Shown piece after piece: positions 17,188 through 25,999 of a stretch of DNA of 40,334 nt; within the stretch, counting starts at the first letter, position 1, and each line of letters starts with the position of its first letter. This DNA is from JBLHLB01 sp047618505. GTDB lineage: Bacteria > Planctomycetota > UBA1135 > GCA-002686595. The translations under genes and the position numbers were made by a program. Location: NCBI GenBank assembly GCA_047618505.1, contig JBLHLB010000009.1, positions 1 to 40,334 on the forward strand, given 5' to 3'. The notes below the pieces were generated by a model. The model did not search any database. It saw nothing but the letters and a program-made list of their open reading frames with translations, and had not been told where the DNA came from.

Positions 17188-17253
17188 CCCAGTATCCGAA
17201 AAGCCCTGTGTCTAAAAAGCCCTGTGTCTAAATAGCCCTGTGTCTAAATAGCC
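17182..17253. repeat. 16-bp tandem repeat starting inside a stop codon
   Basis: Units start at 17182 (diverged), 17198, 17214 and 17230, followed by half a unit at 17246-17253. The three clean units read RAAWAGCCCTGTGTCT (consensus AAATAGCCCTGTGTCT). The first, diverged unit covers the GAATAG that ends the discoidin-protein gene, as if the repeat grew from the gene's 3' end. The array fills much of the gap before the MfnA-like gene. Confidence 0.88.
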
Positions 17254-17380
17254 ACCGTGCTAGTCAAGGCGCGCAGGCGAGAAGGTTCTCACAGGGACCG
17301 TGTCGCGCGCTGCGCCTCCCTGGTCTAACATTCCGCGCTCGGTGATTGTCGCAATAAGCGTCGCCGCAATTGAACCACCC

Positions 17381-18565
17381 ATGGACGCCCGTTCCCGCTC
17401 AATCTCCTCGGTCTTAGCCGAGCTCGAAACCCTGCGTCAGGGGGACTTTTCCTATGACCAAGAGGGGATTCTGGGGTCCATGATCTCGGGGCCGCACCCC
17501 TTGGCGGTCGAGGTCTACGCGCGTTCGCTGGCGTCGAATGTGGGGGACCCGGGGTTGTTTCCGGGGGTGGCTCAGATCGAGCGCGAGGTTGTTGAGATGC
17601 TGGCGCAGCTGCTCTCCAACGAGAGCGTCTGTGGAAACCTGGTGAGCGGTGGCAGTGAGGCAAACATCTTGGCGCTTTGGTCCGCGCGGGAGGCCTACTC
17701 CGGCAAGGGCATTCCCCAGGTCATCGTTCCCTTGTCAGCGCACGTCTCCTATGGAAAGGCAGCACGCTTACTCGGATTGGAGCTCGTTCCCGTCGCCATT
17801 GATGACTTTCATCGCTTGGACGTAGATGCCGTGGGGGGAGCGATTGGCTCCCGGACCTTCGCAATTGTTGGCGTGGCAGGTTCTACGGACATCGGCGCGG
17901 TTGATGAGATTCCCGCTCTGGGACAGTTGGCGCTGGAGCACGGCTTACATTTGCATGTCGATGCGGCCTTCGGTGGCTTTGTTCTGCCCTTCCTCAAGGA
18001 GCTTGGGAGGCCCGCGCCTGCTTTCGATTTCGCGGTGCCAGGAGTCGCGTCAATGACGATCGACCCGCATAAGATGGGGCTCGGCGTGCAACCGGCCGGC
18101 GCTGTGTTGTTTCGGGACCGAGGTTTGTCACAGAAGGTGCGAACAGACATCGACTATCTCGCCGGCGGCAAAACTCACCAGGATACGCTGACTGGAACGC
18201 GACCCGGTGCCGCAGCTTGCGCTACCTGGGCTGTCATGAAACACCTGGGGCGAGAGGGCTATCGCGGCGTCGTGGAGGAGTGCATGCAACGCACGGATTC
18301 CTTCCTCGAACGCCTGGCCGAAGTGCCCGGAATCGTTTCGGTAACTCCCCCCGAGATGAACATCGTTGGTCTGCGTCCTGAGAACATGGATGTTGGGGAA
18401 TTGGCCAATCGACTGCGCGCCAGGGGCTGGGCTCTCGGGAGTTTCACGACGCACCTGCGCGCCGTGCTTCTGCCGCACATCAGCGAAGCTCACCTGGACC
18501 TTTTCTTTCCGCAGTTGATGGACGTCCTGGCGGTGTCGAGTTTTTCAGAGGTGTCTCGGACGTAG
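17381..18565 (+). CDS. mfnA: PLP-dependent group II decarboxylase, MfnA-like (aspartate/tyrosine decarboxylase)
   Basis: This 394-residue fold-type I PLP enzyme resembles the archaeal L-tyrosine/L-aspartate decarboxylase MfnA. The N-terminal pattern EGILGSMISGPHPLA...GDPGLFPG is characteristic. It is followed by NLVSGGSEANILALWSARE (phosphate-binding region), HVDAAFGGFVLP (Asp contacting the pyridine nitrogen) and TIDPHKMGLG with the Schiff-base lysine K231. I chose the ATG at 17381 because it matches the family N terminus; the frame is open to a GTG at 17300, but that extension is unlike the family. A likely role is making beta-alanine from aspartate for pantothenate/CoA, or an amine from tyrosine; the substrate cannot be fixed by eye. 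The S9 peptidase gene follows 34 bases later. Confidence 0.72.
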   Translation: MDARSRSISSVLAELETLRQGDFSYDQEGILGSMISGPHPLAVEVYARSLASNVGDPGLFPGVAQIEREVVEMLAQLLSNESVCGNLVSGGSEANILALWSAREAYSGKGIPQVIVPLSAHVSYGKAARLLGLELVPVAIDDFHRLDVDAVGGAIGSRTFAIVGVAGSTDIGAVDEIPALGQLALEHGLHLHVDAAFGGFVLPFLKELGRPAPAFDFAVPGVASMTIDPHKMGLGVQPAGAVLFRDRGLSQKVRTDIDYLAGGKTHQDTLTGTRPGAAACATWAVMKHLGREGYRGVVEECMQRTDSFLERLAEVPGIVSVTPPEMNIVGLRPENMDVGELANRLRARGWALGSFTTHLRAVLLPHISEAHLDLFFPQLMDVLAVSSFSEVSRT

Positions 18566-18599
18566 GTTCTCGGGGCGAGGTAACAGCAGAGGATTTTTC

Positions 18600-20843
18600 A
18601 TGAGCTTGCGTGTATCTCTATTCCTTCCCGTCCTTCTTGTCCTGCCAGCTATCGCTGCTGCGCAGGCGATTGGTGAAGCCGCGGAGGCTCGCGACCCGTC
18701 GATTCTGACGGTGACGGACCTGGCCCGGGTGGCGCGTATCACGGACGTGGAGGTGTCCCCTGACGGTTCACGCGCGGTCTACCTTGTGCGCACGATCCAT
18801 GGGGATACCGCGGACCGCGAAGAGGAGACCGGCTATCACACCAACATGATGTTGGTCGACTTGACGCGCGAGGATGCGACTCCCCTCGCCTTGACTCACG
18901 GTTCCCAGGGTGCGTCATCTCCAGCCATTAGTCCCGGCGGATCGACCTTGGCATTTGTGCGCGCTGGCGAAGAGGGACGCGGGGGCGAGGGCCAGGCGCA
19001 GCTTTGGTTGCTGCCCTTGGATGGGCCGGGTGAAGCTCGACAGGTGACCGAATTAGAGGAAGGCGCAGCGAGTCCCCGCTGGTTGGGGGACGGCCAGCGC
19101 ATCCTTGTGACGACTTCGGTGGAGTTGTCGGATCTCAAGGTCGCACCGCCCTGGTCGGATTTGCGTCCCGGTCGCAATTGGGTGGCGAGTGCGGAGGAAG
19201 AGGGTGAGGATGACAAAGAACCCGAGGCCGATCCCGATGGCGACTTGGATTCCCTGCGTCGCTGGCTTGATGCTGGCACTGGCGAGGAGGATCCCTCGGC
19301 AATCGCGCGCTTGGCTTTCCAGGGCGAGCGGGGGCTGCGCGGTGCGGAGTCTGTTGCACGCCTGGTGGTGATCGACGTCAGTGGCACGGCGGAGCCTGTT
19401 GAACTAGACACGGGCTTCTTCGACGTCGGCGGAGCCGTTCCTTCGCCCGACGGAACCTGGGCCGTCTTCAGTGACCGCGCCGACTCCGAGCAGCACCCCG
19501 ACGAATCTCGCCGTTCTGCACTCTGGCACGTGAATTTGGCGACAGGTGCAGTCGAGCTCCTGCGGTCCGAAAATGCGTCGAGTTTGGGGTCCCCGCGCTA
19601 TGCCCCAGATGGCGAGTCCCTTTGGTTCACTTCTCGGAGTATTGACGAGCCGAGCTTTGCCAACACTCTCCTTCGTCTCACGAAGAGCGGGGAGCCCCGA
19701 GGTAGTAGTCATACCATTGCCGCCGGAGTTGACGCCAACGTCGGGAACCTGCGTGTGGACCAGGATGGGTCTGTTTGGTTCACCTTCTCGAAGGATGGCC
19801 GTATAGGCCTCTATCACGTGAATCAGGAGGGCAGAGGCGATGTGGTCGCAGTTGTTCCCGGCGAGGAACGGGGTGCTCTTTCACCGCTCGGGGGAGAGAT
19901 CCTCGCCGTTGACATGAAGGCCGGTCGCGTTGTCATGGCCCTCAGCTGCGCCGACGACCCGTCCTATCTTGTGACGCGGACCCAGGGCGAGGCGAGCCGC
20001 GTGATCGCACGACCGAACGCGGAGTTGCTGGCGAGCCTGACCCTTTCCGTTCCTCGTATGCACCGGCTGGAACGGCCTGACGGCTTCACGGTGCAGTACT
20101 GGGTTCTGCCCGGTCGCCTCTCCGAAGATGGTTCGCCCAGCCCGGTGGTCCTTTCCCTGCACGGCGGTCCACACGTCATGTGGGGCGCCGGAAGCCACAG
20201 CATGTGGCACGAATGGCAATGGATGGCCGCGCGCGGCTACACCGTTGTGTTCGCGAACCCGCGCGGCTCCGATGGCTACGGCTATGATCACCGCAAGGGG
20301 AATTATCGGGACTGGGGGACGGGGCCCGGAGGCGATGTCTTGGCTTGCCTCGATGATGCATTGGAGCGCTATGCCGACGAGGTCGATGCTAAGCGACTGT
20401 TCCTTACTGGCGGATCCTACGCCGGGTACCTAACGGCCTGGATCGTCGGGAATGACCAGCGCTTCCGTGCTGCTGTCGCACAGCGCGGCGTCTACGACCT
20501 GGCCACCTTCTTTGGTGAGGGCAATGCCTGGCGTTTGGTGGAGTACAGCTTCGGCGGGATGCCCTGGGAAGCGGAGATCCGAGAGATCCTGGTGCGCGAA
20601 TCGCCGGTGACCTATGTCGAGTCCATGCACACGCCGCTCCTGATCATGCATGCCTCCGACGACCTACGCACGGGCGTGAGCGGGAGCGAGATGCTGTACC
20701 GTGCCCTGCGCGAATTGAAGCGGCCGGTGGAGTACGTGCGCTACCCGGGCGAGGGGCACGACCTGTCCCGCACCGGCAACCCACGTAACCGCGTGGACCG
20801 GCTCCTGCGCATCGTTGAGTTCTTCGAACGCTTTGACGAATAA
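18600..20843 (+). CDS. S9 family (prolyl oligopeptidase-type) secreted peptidase
   Basis: This 747-residue protein starts with a signal peptide (LRVSLFLPVLLVLPAIAAAQA), so it acts outside the cytoplasm. Residues about 40-480 form a WD40-like/TolB-like propeller with repeated motifs such as VEVSPDGSRAVYLV and SPDGTWAVFSDRAD. The C-terminal alpha/beta hydrolase domain carries LHGGPHVMWG, the nucleophile in TGGSYAGYL (S606), the acid in HASDDLRTG (D688) and the base in GEGHDLS (H720). By family it cleaves short peptides as an oligo- or dipeptidyl peptidase. GAGG at 18592-18595 is one of the few clear ribosome sites. Transcription likely stops at the strong hairpin five bases after the stop codon. 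Confidence 0.92.
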   Translation: MSLRVSLFLPVLLVLPAIAAAQAIGEAAEARDPSILTVTDLARVARITDVEVSPDGSRAVYLVRTIHGDTADREEETGYHTNMMLVDLTREDATPLALTHGSQGASSPAISPGGSTLAFVRAGEEGRGGEGQAQLWLLPLDGPGEARQVTELEEGAASPRWLGDGQRILVTTSVELSDLKVAPPWSDLRPGRNWVASAEEEGEDDKEPEADPDGDLDSLRRWLDAGTGEEDPSAIARLAFQGERGLRGAESVARLVVIDVSGTAEPVELDTGFFDVGGAVPSPDGTWAVFSDRADSEQHPDESRRSALWHVNLATGAVELLRSENASSLGSPRYAPDGESLWFTSRSIDEPSFANTLLRLTKSGEPRGSSHTIAAGVDANVGNLRVDQDGSVWFTFSKDGRIGLYHVNQEGRGDVVAVVPGEERGALSPLGGEILAVDMKAGRVVMALSCADDPSYLVTRTQGEASRVIARPNAELLASLTLSVPRMHRLERPDGFTVQYWVLPGRLSEDGSPSPVVLSLHGGPHVMWGAGSHSMWHEWQWMAARGYTVVFANPRGSDGYGYDHRKGNYRDWGTGPGGDVLACLDDALERYADEVDAKRLFLTGGSYAGYLTAWIVGNDQRFRAAVAQRGVYDLATFFGEGNAWRLVEYSFGGMPWEAEIREILVRESPVTYVESMHTPLLIMHASDDLRTGVSGSEMLYRALRELKRPVEYVRYPGEGHDLSRTGNPRNRVDRLLRIVEFFERFDE

Positions 20844-20847
20844 AACA

Positions 20848-20886
20848 GGGCCCCGGCCCCGATGCATAGGATCGGGGCCGGGGCCC
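20848..20886. terminator. Perfect 16-bp GC-rich hairpin between convergent genes
   Basis: GGGCCCCGGCCCCGAT (20848-20863) pairs perfectly with ATCGGGGCCGGGGCCC (20871-20886) around the seven-base loop GCATAGG. The stem lies 4 bases after the S9 stop codon and 23 bases from the end of the M28 gene, so it can serve both strands. There is no long T-run on the plus strand (TTGGGTGACTT follows); on the minus strand a short TGTTTTATT follows, fitting an intrinsic terminator for the M28 gene. Confidence 0.82.
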
Positions 20887-20909
20887 TTGGGTGACTTTGC
20901 CAGTGTCCG

Positions 20910-22559
20910 CTAGCGGCTGCTCGCGCTCTCGTCCCAGGCCCAGCGCTCGGGGGCGACAGAGGTGGCCCTAAGGATTTCGTAGAAGAGGTCAATCGTCTGC
21001 ACCGCCTCCAGGTTGTTGACCTTGTCGCTCGTGTCTCGCGGGGTGTGGTAGTCGTCGTGCATGTCAGCGCAGATCGCGAAGAGGATCGGAATCTTGCGCT
21101 GCAGGAAAGGTAGGTGGTCGCTCCCGCCTCGGCTGCCAGCGGGCTGCACGATCGTGAGGGGAGTCGCCTCAAACAGAGGCTTGAGCAGGTCCGCCAAGCC
21201 GACGCCCGTGCCGCCGCCCGCGACCGAAAGACGCTGGTTGGTCAGGCGCCCAATCATGTCGAAGTTCAACATCAAGGCGTGGGATTTGAGGGGCACGATG
21301 GGGTTGTTGACGTAGTAGGCGGAACCATTCAGGCCCGATTCCTCCGCGTCGAATGCAAGGAACAGAATCGATCGTGCTTGGCTGCCCTCGGGCATGGCGT
21401 CGTAGTCCCGGCGCAGGCGTTCGGCCAGCATGAGAATGGCTGCCGTGCCGGTGGCGTTGTCGTCTGCGCCCGGGTGCAGTTCGCCGGGTCCGGAGCGCGA
21501 ACCAAACTCGCCCATGCCCAGGTGATCCATGTGTGCGCCCATGACGATCAACTCATCTGCGAGGGCACCCTTACCGCGCAGGAGGCCGCCGATGTTTTGG
21601 GCGACTAGGGCAACGCTCTTGGTCTCGACTTTTGCCGTAATCACTCCGTTCCACTCGATAGCTACGGCACCGGCATCGGCGAGCAGGCGCAAATCCAGGA
21701 GGCTTCTCCCCTCGAAATCGAGCGCTGTTGCCATGGCCTCGGCGGCGGACAGATTCACGTGCAGCACGGGAACGCCGGCTACATCTCGTCCCGAGGTGAA
21801 GGGCATCAGCTGCTGGGAACGAGGGTCCGAGCACCCCGGGGGATTCAGGATTAGGATCGCCGCAGGGTTGCGTTTGGCGGCCGCACGCAACTTGGCACTG
21901 AAGCCGGCACGACCGGACCAGGGTCCGCGTGTCGTGAAGCGGCTCTTGCCCTCAGCATCCATGGGCTCGAAGCGCAGCATCACGGCGACCTTGCCTGTCA
22001 GATCCAGGCCCTCAACGTAGCCGCGGTACTCCGATCCCACTGGTCCGCGTTCGATCCCATAGCCGATGAATACGGGCTTTCCGGAGGCGCTGCCAGCACT
22101 TCCGTAGGGCATGCCGCGGTAGTCTTCGTCGGCCACAAAATCGAGTTCCGCGCCTTCGAAGCTTAGCTTCTGGGAGATCAGGCGAACATCCGGCGCGAGC
22201 TCAAAAGGCTGTCGCCAGGAGGCTTCGCCCTCGACCGTGAAGGCCGGCTCCACGCCGGTTTCCTCCATCCACGATTGCACGGTGTCGCGGGCGAGCTCCA
22301 TGCCAGCGGTTCCGGGGACTCGACCTTCCATGACGCTGGCCGCCAGGATTTGGACGCGGTTGCCGAAGATCTGAACGTCCTGGGCAGTCGTATTCGGGGC
22401 GCTGGTCTCGGTGGCCTGGGGATCTGGATCCTGCAGGGCCCAGGGCAAGCTGGCCAGGCTGCAGAAGGTGGCTAGCCCGGTCAGAAGAAGCGGGAGCGTG
22501 CGACGCCGGAGAGCGGCAGATTGGGTCTTTGTCGAGGCCATTCGATTTAGCGGGCTCAC
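20910..22559 (-). CDS. Secreted M28 family zinc peptidase with PA domain
   Basis: This 549-residue protein begins with a basic n-region and hydrophobic signal segment (ALRRRTLPLLLTGLATFCSL). Residues about 110-290 contain a protease-associated (PA) domain. The catalytic M28 domain has the expected two-zinc ligands: MGAHMDHLG, HPGADDNATGTAAIL (bridging Asp), AFDAEESGLNGS (general base Glu and Glu ligand), NFDMIGRL (Asp) and GGSDHLPFL (His). By family it is an aminopeptidase or carboxypeptidase acting on peptides outside the cytoplasm. The start may be the GTG at 22559 or the ATG at 22541; neither has a clear ribosome site. It is divergent from the next operon with only 37 bases between. Confidence 0.9.
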   Translation of the reverse strand: MSPLNRMASTKTQSAALRRRTLPLLLTGLATFCSLASLPWALQDPDPQATETSAPNTTAQDVQIFGNRVQILAASVMEGRVPGTAGMELARDTVQSWMEETGVEPAFTVEGEASWRQPFELAPDVRLISQKLSFEGAELDFVADEDYRGMPYGSAGSASGKPVFIGYGIERGPVGSEYRGYVEGLDLTGKVAVMLRFEPMDAEGKSRFTTRGPWSGRAGFSAKLRAAAKRNPAAILILNPPGCSDPRSQQLMPFTSGRDVAGVPVLHVNLSAAEAMATALDFEGRSLLDLRLLADAGAVAIEWNGVITAKVETKSVALVAQNIGGLLRGKGALADELIVMGAHMDHLGMGEFGSRSGPGELHPGADDNATGTAAILMLAERLRRDYDAMPEGSQARSILFLAFDAEESGLNGSAYYVNNPIVPLKSHALMLNFDMIGRLTNQRLSVAGGGTGVGLADLLKPLFEATPLTIVQPAGSRGGSDHLPFLQRKIPILFAICADMHDDYHTPRDTSDKVNNLEAVQTIDLFYEILRATSVAPERWAWDESASSR

Positions 22560-22596
22560 GAGGAAAAGCGGGAGGGGAACGGTCTAAGCTCGCCCT

Positions 22597-24063
22597 GTGG
22601 AGCTGACATCCTACGAAGTGGGTCGGGAGATCGGAGCCCGGCTCTTCCGCGCCGGGGCGGCGTTTGTTGCAATCGCGGCAATGCTACGTCCCGCCTTCAA
22701 TTTCCGAATCCGCTCCAGTGCTCTCTGGTGTCAGGTCTGGCTGCTTCTGTCAGTGCTGTGTAGTTCCCCCCTGGCTGCCTCTGGCCGGGACTTGAGCGAG
22801 CTCCACCCGATGGATGGTCCGGATATCGATTGCCGCATTCGCATCGATGAAGAAGCCGTGCGCTTCCAACTCACCATGAACTTGGCTTTCGTGGATGCCA
22901 TCGTGGACATGGGGCGCGAGCTGGAAGAAAGCGTTCATCCCGTAGAGATGGAGGGTCTGGGGGAGGCACTCTTCGAACACTTCCGCGATACGAATCTCGT
23001 GCACCTGGATGGTCTACAGGTGACAGCGGTTTTGGCGGCGGGGGACTCCTTTACCTTCACCGCGGCGGACCCCAAGCTCGTCGGTCTCTTCCCACGCTTT
23101 GGCGCGCGCGCCCTGGCGAAGGTGCGGCTGGAACTTGACTATCCCGCTAAGTCGAAACCCGCCGAAGTGCTCATGCGTTGGGGCGTGTTCCCCGACAACC
23201 TGACCTTTATCGATCCACAGGGCGACGCGCCGCCGGTGGAGATCAATGCACAGCTGCGGGCCAGCGGCGTGGACGAGTTGGTTGTCTTTAGGGAGGAAGC
23301 TCCCGAGGTGCGTTGGAGCGGAGAATTGGTTTCGCCGCTCGAGCGTTTCGAAGTCGTCCCCGAGGATCTCCCGGCACCCACCTGGGATGTACCGGTACCG
23401 TCGATTGCCCTGGTGTTGGCTGGCATCGGTTTGCTCATCACCGCTTTTCTGGGCGCAGCGAACAAGCGTGCCGCTCGCCTTCGCATCGCTTTTATCGGGT
23501 TCATTCTAGCCGTGGCCGTGGAGACCCAGGGACACCGTGAGATCCCGGCCTTCTTCTCCACGGACAGCGGTTTGCCCGATGCCAATTCCGCTGCCAGTGT
23601 CTTTCGTCCGCTGCAGGCAAATATCTACCGCGCCTTCGACTACGAGGAAGAGAGTGACGTCTATGACGCCCTCGCGCGCAGCGTTGAGGGCCCGCTCCTG
23701 GGCGAGCTCTATGGACAGATTTACCGGAGCTTGGTGCAGGAGGAAGCCGGGGGCGCCGTCAGTCGCGTGCGCAGTGTGGAGGTCAGTCAGGCCGAGGTGC
23801 GAAACATCGAACGGGACGAGCAGGACCGCCCCTCCTTTGATGTGGAGGCCACCTGGCGAATCGAGGGAGTCGTTTTTCACTGGGGCCATGCCCACGTGCG
23901 TTGGAACGAGTACAGCGCGATCTATCACTTGCAGCGCGGCGAAGAAGGGTGGCGTATCAGTGCCTGCGAAACGCTTGCGGAGCGGCGCATCGACGCCGCG
24001 CCCTTGCTGCCCGCGAGCGCGCGTTCCGCCGAGGATGAACTCCCCGGGGGAAGCGAATTTTGA
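22597..24063 (+). CDS. Unrecognised membrane protein, first gene of a metal-type ABC operon
   Basis: I do not recognise this 488-residue protein. It has an N-terminal hydrophobic export segment (WCQVWLLLSVLCSSPLAASG, about residues 44-64). A strand-rich extracytoplasmic domain starts at HPMDGPDIDCRIRI, with an IVDMGREL helix, and runs to about residue 265. A membrane hairpin follows (SIALVLAGIGLLITAFL and LRIAFIGFILAVAVE). The C-terminal domain, about residues 340-475, has helix-then-strand order (DVYDALARSV..., FDVEATWRIEGVVF, EGWRISACE) suggestive of an NTF2-like fold. The GTG start is uncertain. Its stop overlaps the start of the ATPase gene, so it is translationally coupled to an ABC transporter and is probably an accessory part of it. 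Confidence 0.7.
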   Translation: MELTSYEVGREIGARLFRAGAAFVAIAAMLRPAFNFRIRSSALWCQVWLLLSVLCSSPLAASGRDLSELHPMDGPDIDCRIRIDEEAVRFQLTMNLAFVDAIVDMGRELEESVHPVEMEGLGEALFEHFRDTNLVHLDGLQVTAVLAAGDSFTFTAADPKLVGLFPRFGARALAKVRLELDYPAKSKPAEVLMRWGVFPDNLTFIDPQGDAPPVEINAQLRASGVDELVVFREEAPEVRWSGELVSPLERFEVVPEDLPAPTWDVPVPSIALVLAGIGLLITAFLGAANKRAARLRIAFIGFILAVAVETQGHREIPAFFSTDSGLPDANSAASVFRPLQANIYRAFDYEEESDVYDALARSVEGPLLGELYGQIYRSLVQEEAGGAVSRVRSVEVSQAEVRNIERDEQDRPSFDVEATWRIEGVVFHWGHAHVRWNEYSAIYHLQRGEEGWRISACETLAERRIDAAPLLPASARSAEDELPGGSEF

Positions 24064-24791
24064 GCCCGCCGCTGACAGTTGAGCTCGCCGATGTACGCTT
24101 CGCCTTCGGGACTCCGGGGGCAGTCGACGGCTTCGAGCTTGAGATCGATCAGCTTGAGATCAAGGCCGGCGAGCGCGTGGCCTGCATCGGCGCCTCGGGC
24201 ACGGGCAAGACAACCCTGGTCAATCTGATTGCCGGGATCCACGTGCCCGACTCGGGTCGTGTGCACCTGGCTGGCATGGAGCTGACCGAAGCGGGGGAAG
24301 CGGCGCGCCGCGCGCAGCGCATAGCGCGCGTAGGAATGGTCTTCCAGGAGTTCGCGCTCCTGGACTACGCCAGTGCCCTGGACAACATCCTATTGCCCTA
24401 TCACCTGTCGGCGTACCTGAAGTTGAACGCCGCTGTGGAGCAGAGAGCGGGGCGCCTAGCCGAGCGACTGGGGATCTCGGGTTTGCTGCGGCGGCGGCCG
24501 AATAAACTCTCCCAGGGGGAGCGCCAGCGCGTCGCCCTCTGCCGCGCCCTCCTGACGGAGCCGGCGCTCTTGCTGTGCGATGAAGCCACGGGAAACCTTG
24601 ACCCGGAAACAGCGAAGCTTGCGATTGACCTGTTGCTCGAGGAAGCCGCGACCCATGCAGCGGCGGTGTTCCTCGTGACCCACGACCACAGCCTTCTAGG
24701 CCGCTTCGATCGAGTTGTGGAAATGGATTCTGTGGCACGCATTAGGCGAAATGGAGCCGAAGTGATTGAGGCAGGAGGTGCCTCGAAATGA
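24060..24791 (+). CDS. ABC transporter ATP-binding protein (LolD/MacB/FtsE-like)
   Basis: A 243-residue ABC ATPase with every motif intact: Walker A GASGTGKTT, Q-loop VFQEFALLDY, signature LSQGERQRVALCRALL, Walker B LLLCDEATGNLD and the H-loop in VTHDHS. The tight spacing and the DEATGNLD sequence place it with the LolD/MacB/FtsE branch, whose partners are FtsX-type permeases, rather than with ZnuC-type importers. The start is a TTG (24060-24062) overlapping the TGA of the upstream gene, and its own TGA overlaps the ATG of the permease gene, so all three should be made in step. Confidence 0.92.
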   Translation: MSPPLTVELADVRFAFGTPGAVDGFELEIDQLEIKAGERVACIGASGTGKTTLVNLIAGIHVPDSGRVHLAGMELTEAGEAARRAQRIARVGMVFQEFALLDYASALDNILLPYHLSAYLKLNAAVEQRAGRLAERLGISGLLRRRPNKLSQGERQRVALCRALLTEPALLLCDEATGNLDPETAKLAIDLLLEEAATHAAAVFLVTHDHSLLGRFDRVVEMDSVARIRRNGAEVIEAGGASK

Positions 24792-25999
24792 GTGCCTCGG
24801 CCCCTCTTCTTTCCGGTGTGCTACCTGGTGTCATGCGCCTCGCCTGGCAGCGTCTGTGCCATGAGCGTGGTCTGACCCTGGTGCTGGTCGCGTGTATTGC
24901 ACTGCCCCTTTTCTTACCCTTGGCAGCGCGGGTGCTCTCAAGTTCCTACGAGGGCGAGTTGGTCGAGCGGGCGGAAGCAACGCCCCTGGTGTTCGGGGCC
25001 CGGGGCAGTCGCTTTGACCTTGTTCTTGGGACCCTTTACCTGCGTCCCACCAACGTGCCAACGGTGCCCTGGTCGGCACTTAGAGAACTGACCCCCGGGG
25101 GAGAAGGCGTGGCGATTCCCCTGCACCTGCGCTTCAGCGCGCGCGGCCGACCCCTGGTGGGGACGAGCCCGGAGTACTACGAGTTGCGATCTCTCCAGAC
25201 GGCACGAGGGACGCTGCCGCTCTTTGTGGGGGACTGTGTTGTAGGGGCGGATCTCGCGCAGGAACTTGGGGTCGAAGTGGGGGACACGCTCTTTTCCGAT
25301 CCGACGGAACTCTATGACATCGCCAAGCCCCCGGCTTTGGAGATGACCGTTGTTGGTGTCCTAGCCCGTGCCGGAGGACCCGAAGACGATGCGGTTCTGG
25401 TGGACGTCAAGACGACCTGGGTGCTGGAGGGGCTGCTCCACGGTCACGCGGATGCGCTTACCGAGGTGGATGAGTCCCTGATCCTTGGGCGCACCGAAGA
25501 CAGCGTGGTCTTGAACCAGGCGCTCATGGAGAAACAGCGTGTGACGACCGATAACATCGGTGGCTTCCACGGCCACGGCGACCCCGACCTAGCGCCTCTC
25601 TCGGCAATCATCTTCCTTCCGCGAGACGAAAAGGCGGCGACCTTGGTGAGCACTCGCGTCGAGGTGGGAGGAGTTCACCGGCTTGTATCGGCCCGGGCGG
25701 TCGTCGACGAGCTGTTTGCCATCGTCCTTCGGCTACGCGACTTCTTGGATCGCCTGTCCCTTTTGATCGCGCTCTCGACGGCCGTGCTCACGGGACTTGT
25801 GGTCGGTCTTTCGATCCGCATTCGTTCGAAGGAGTTGCAGACTCTGCAACGCATAGGCATCGCACGTGGAACCGTGGCGGGGTTGCTTGCGGCGGAAGTG
25901 CTGATCGTGCTCCTCGGTAGTGCCTGTGTAGCTCTCATTGGCTCCCTCCTTCTGGGGGCCTATCTGCCCGACATCGAAGCCCTTTTGGCAGCGCGATGA
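24788..25999 (+). CDS. FtsX/MacB-like ABC transporter permease
   Basis: This 403-residue permease has an N-terminal membrane helix (GLTLVLVACIALPLFLPLAA), a large extracytoplasmic domain of about 260 residues with MacB-PCD-like strands (DSVVLNQALMEKQRVT and others), and three C-terminal membrane helices starting near residue 310 (LSLLIALSTAVLTGLVVGL; GLLAAEVLIVLLGSACVALIGSLL). This one-plus-three layout is that of FtsX/MacB/LolE permeases. The C-terminal cytoplasmic loop has SKELQTLQRIGIARG, typical of the coupling region. Such permeases usually drive mechanical work or extrusion, but here the gene overlaps by four bases (ATGA) with a metal-binding lipoprotein gene, pointing to metal handling. 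Transport direction is not determined. Confidence 0.88.
   Translation: MSASAPLLSGVLPGVMRLAWQRLCHERGLTLVLVACIALPLFLPLAARVLSSSYEGELVERAEATPLVFGARGSRFDLVLGTLYLRPTNVPTVPWSALRELTPGGEGVAIPLHLRFSARGRPLVGTSPEYYELRSLQTARGTLPLFVGDCVVGADLAQELGVEVGDTLFSDPTELYDIAKPPALEMTVVGVLARAGGPEDDAVLVDVKTTWVLEGLLHGHADALTEVDESLILGRTEDSVVLNQALMEKQRVTTDNIGGFHGHGDPDLAPLSAIIFLPRDEKAATLVSTRVEVGGVHRLVSARAVVDELFAIVLRLRDFLDRLSLLIALSTAVLTGLVVGLSIRIRSKELQTLQRIGIARGTVAGLLAAEVLIVLLGSACVALIGSLLLGAYLPDIEALLAAR

Noticed and set aside
17300..17380. An earlier GTG start for the MfnA-like gene
   Set aside because: The 27 extra residues have no counterpart at the family N terminus, which fits the ATG at 17381.
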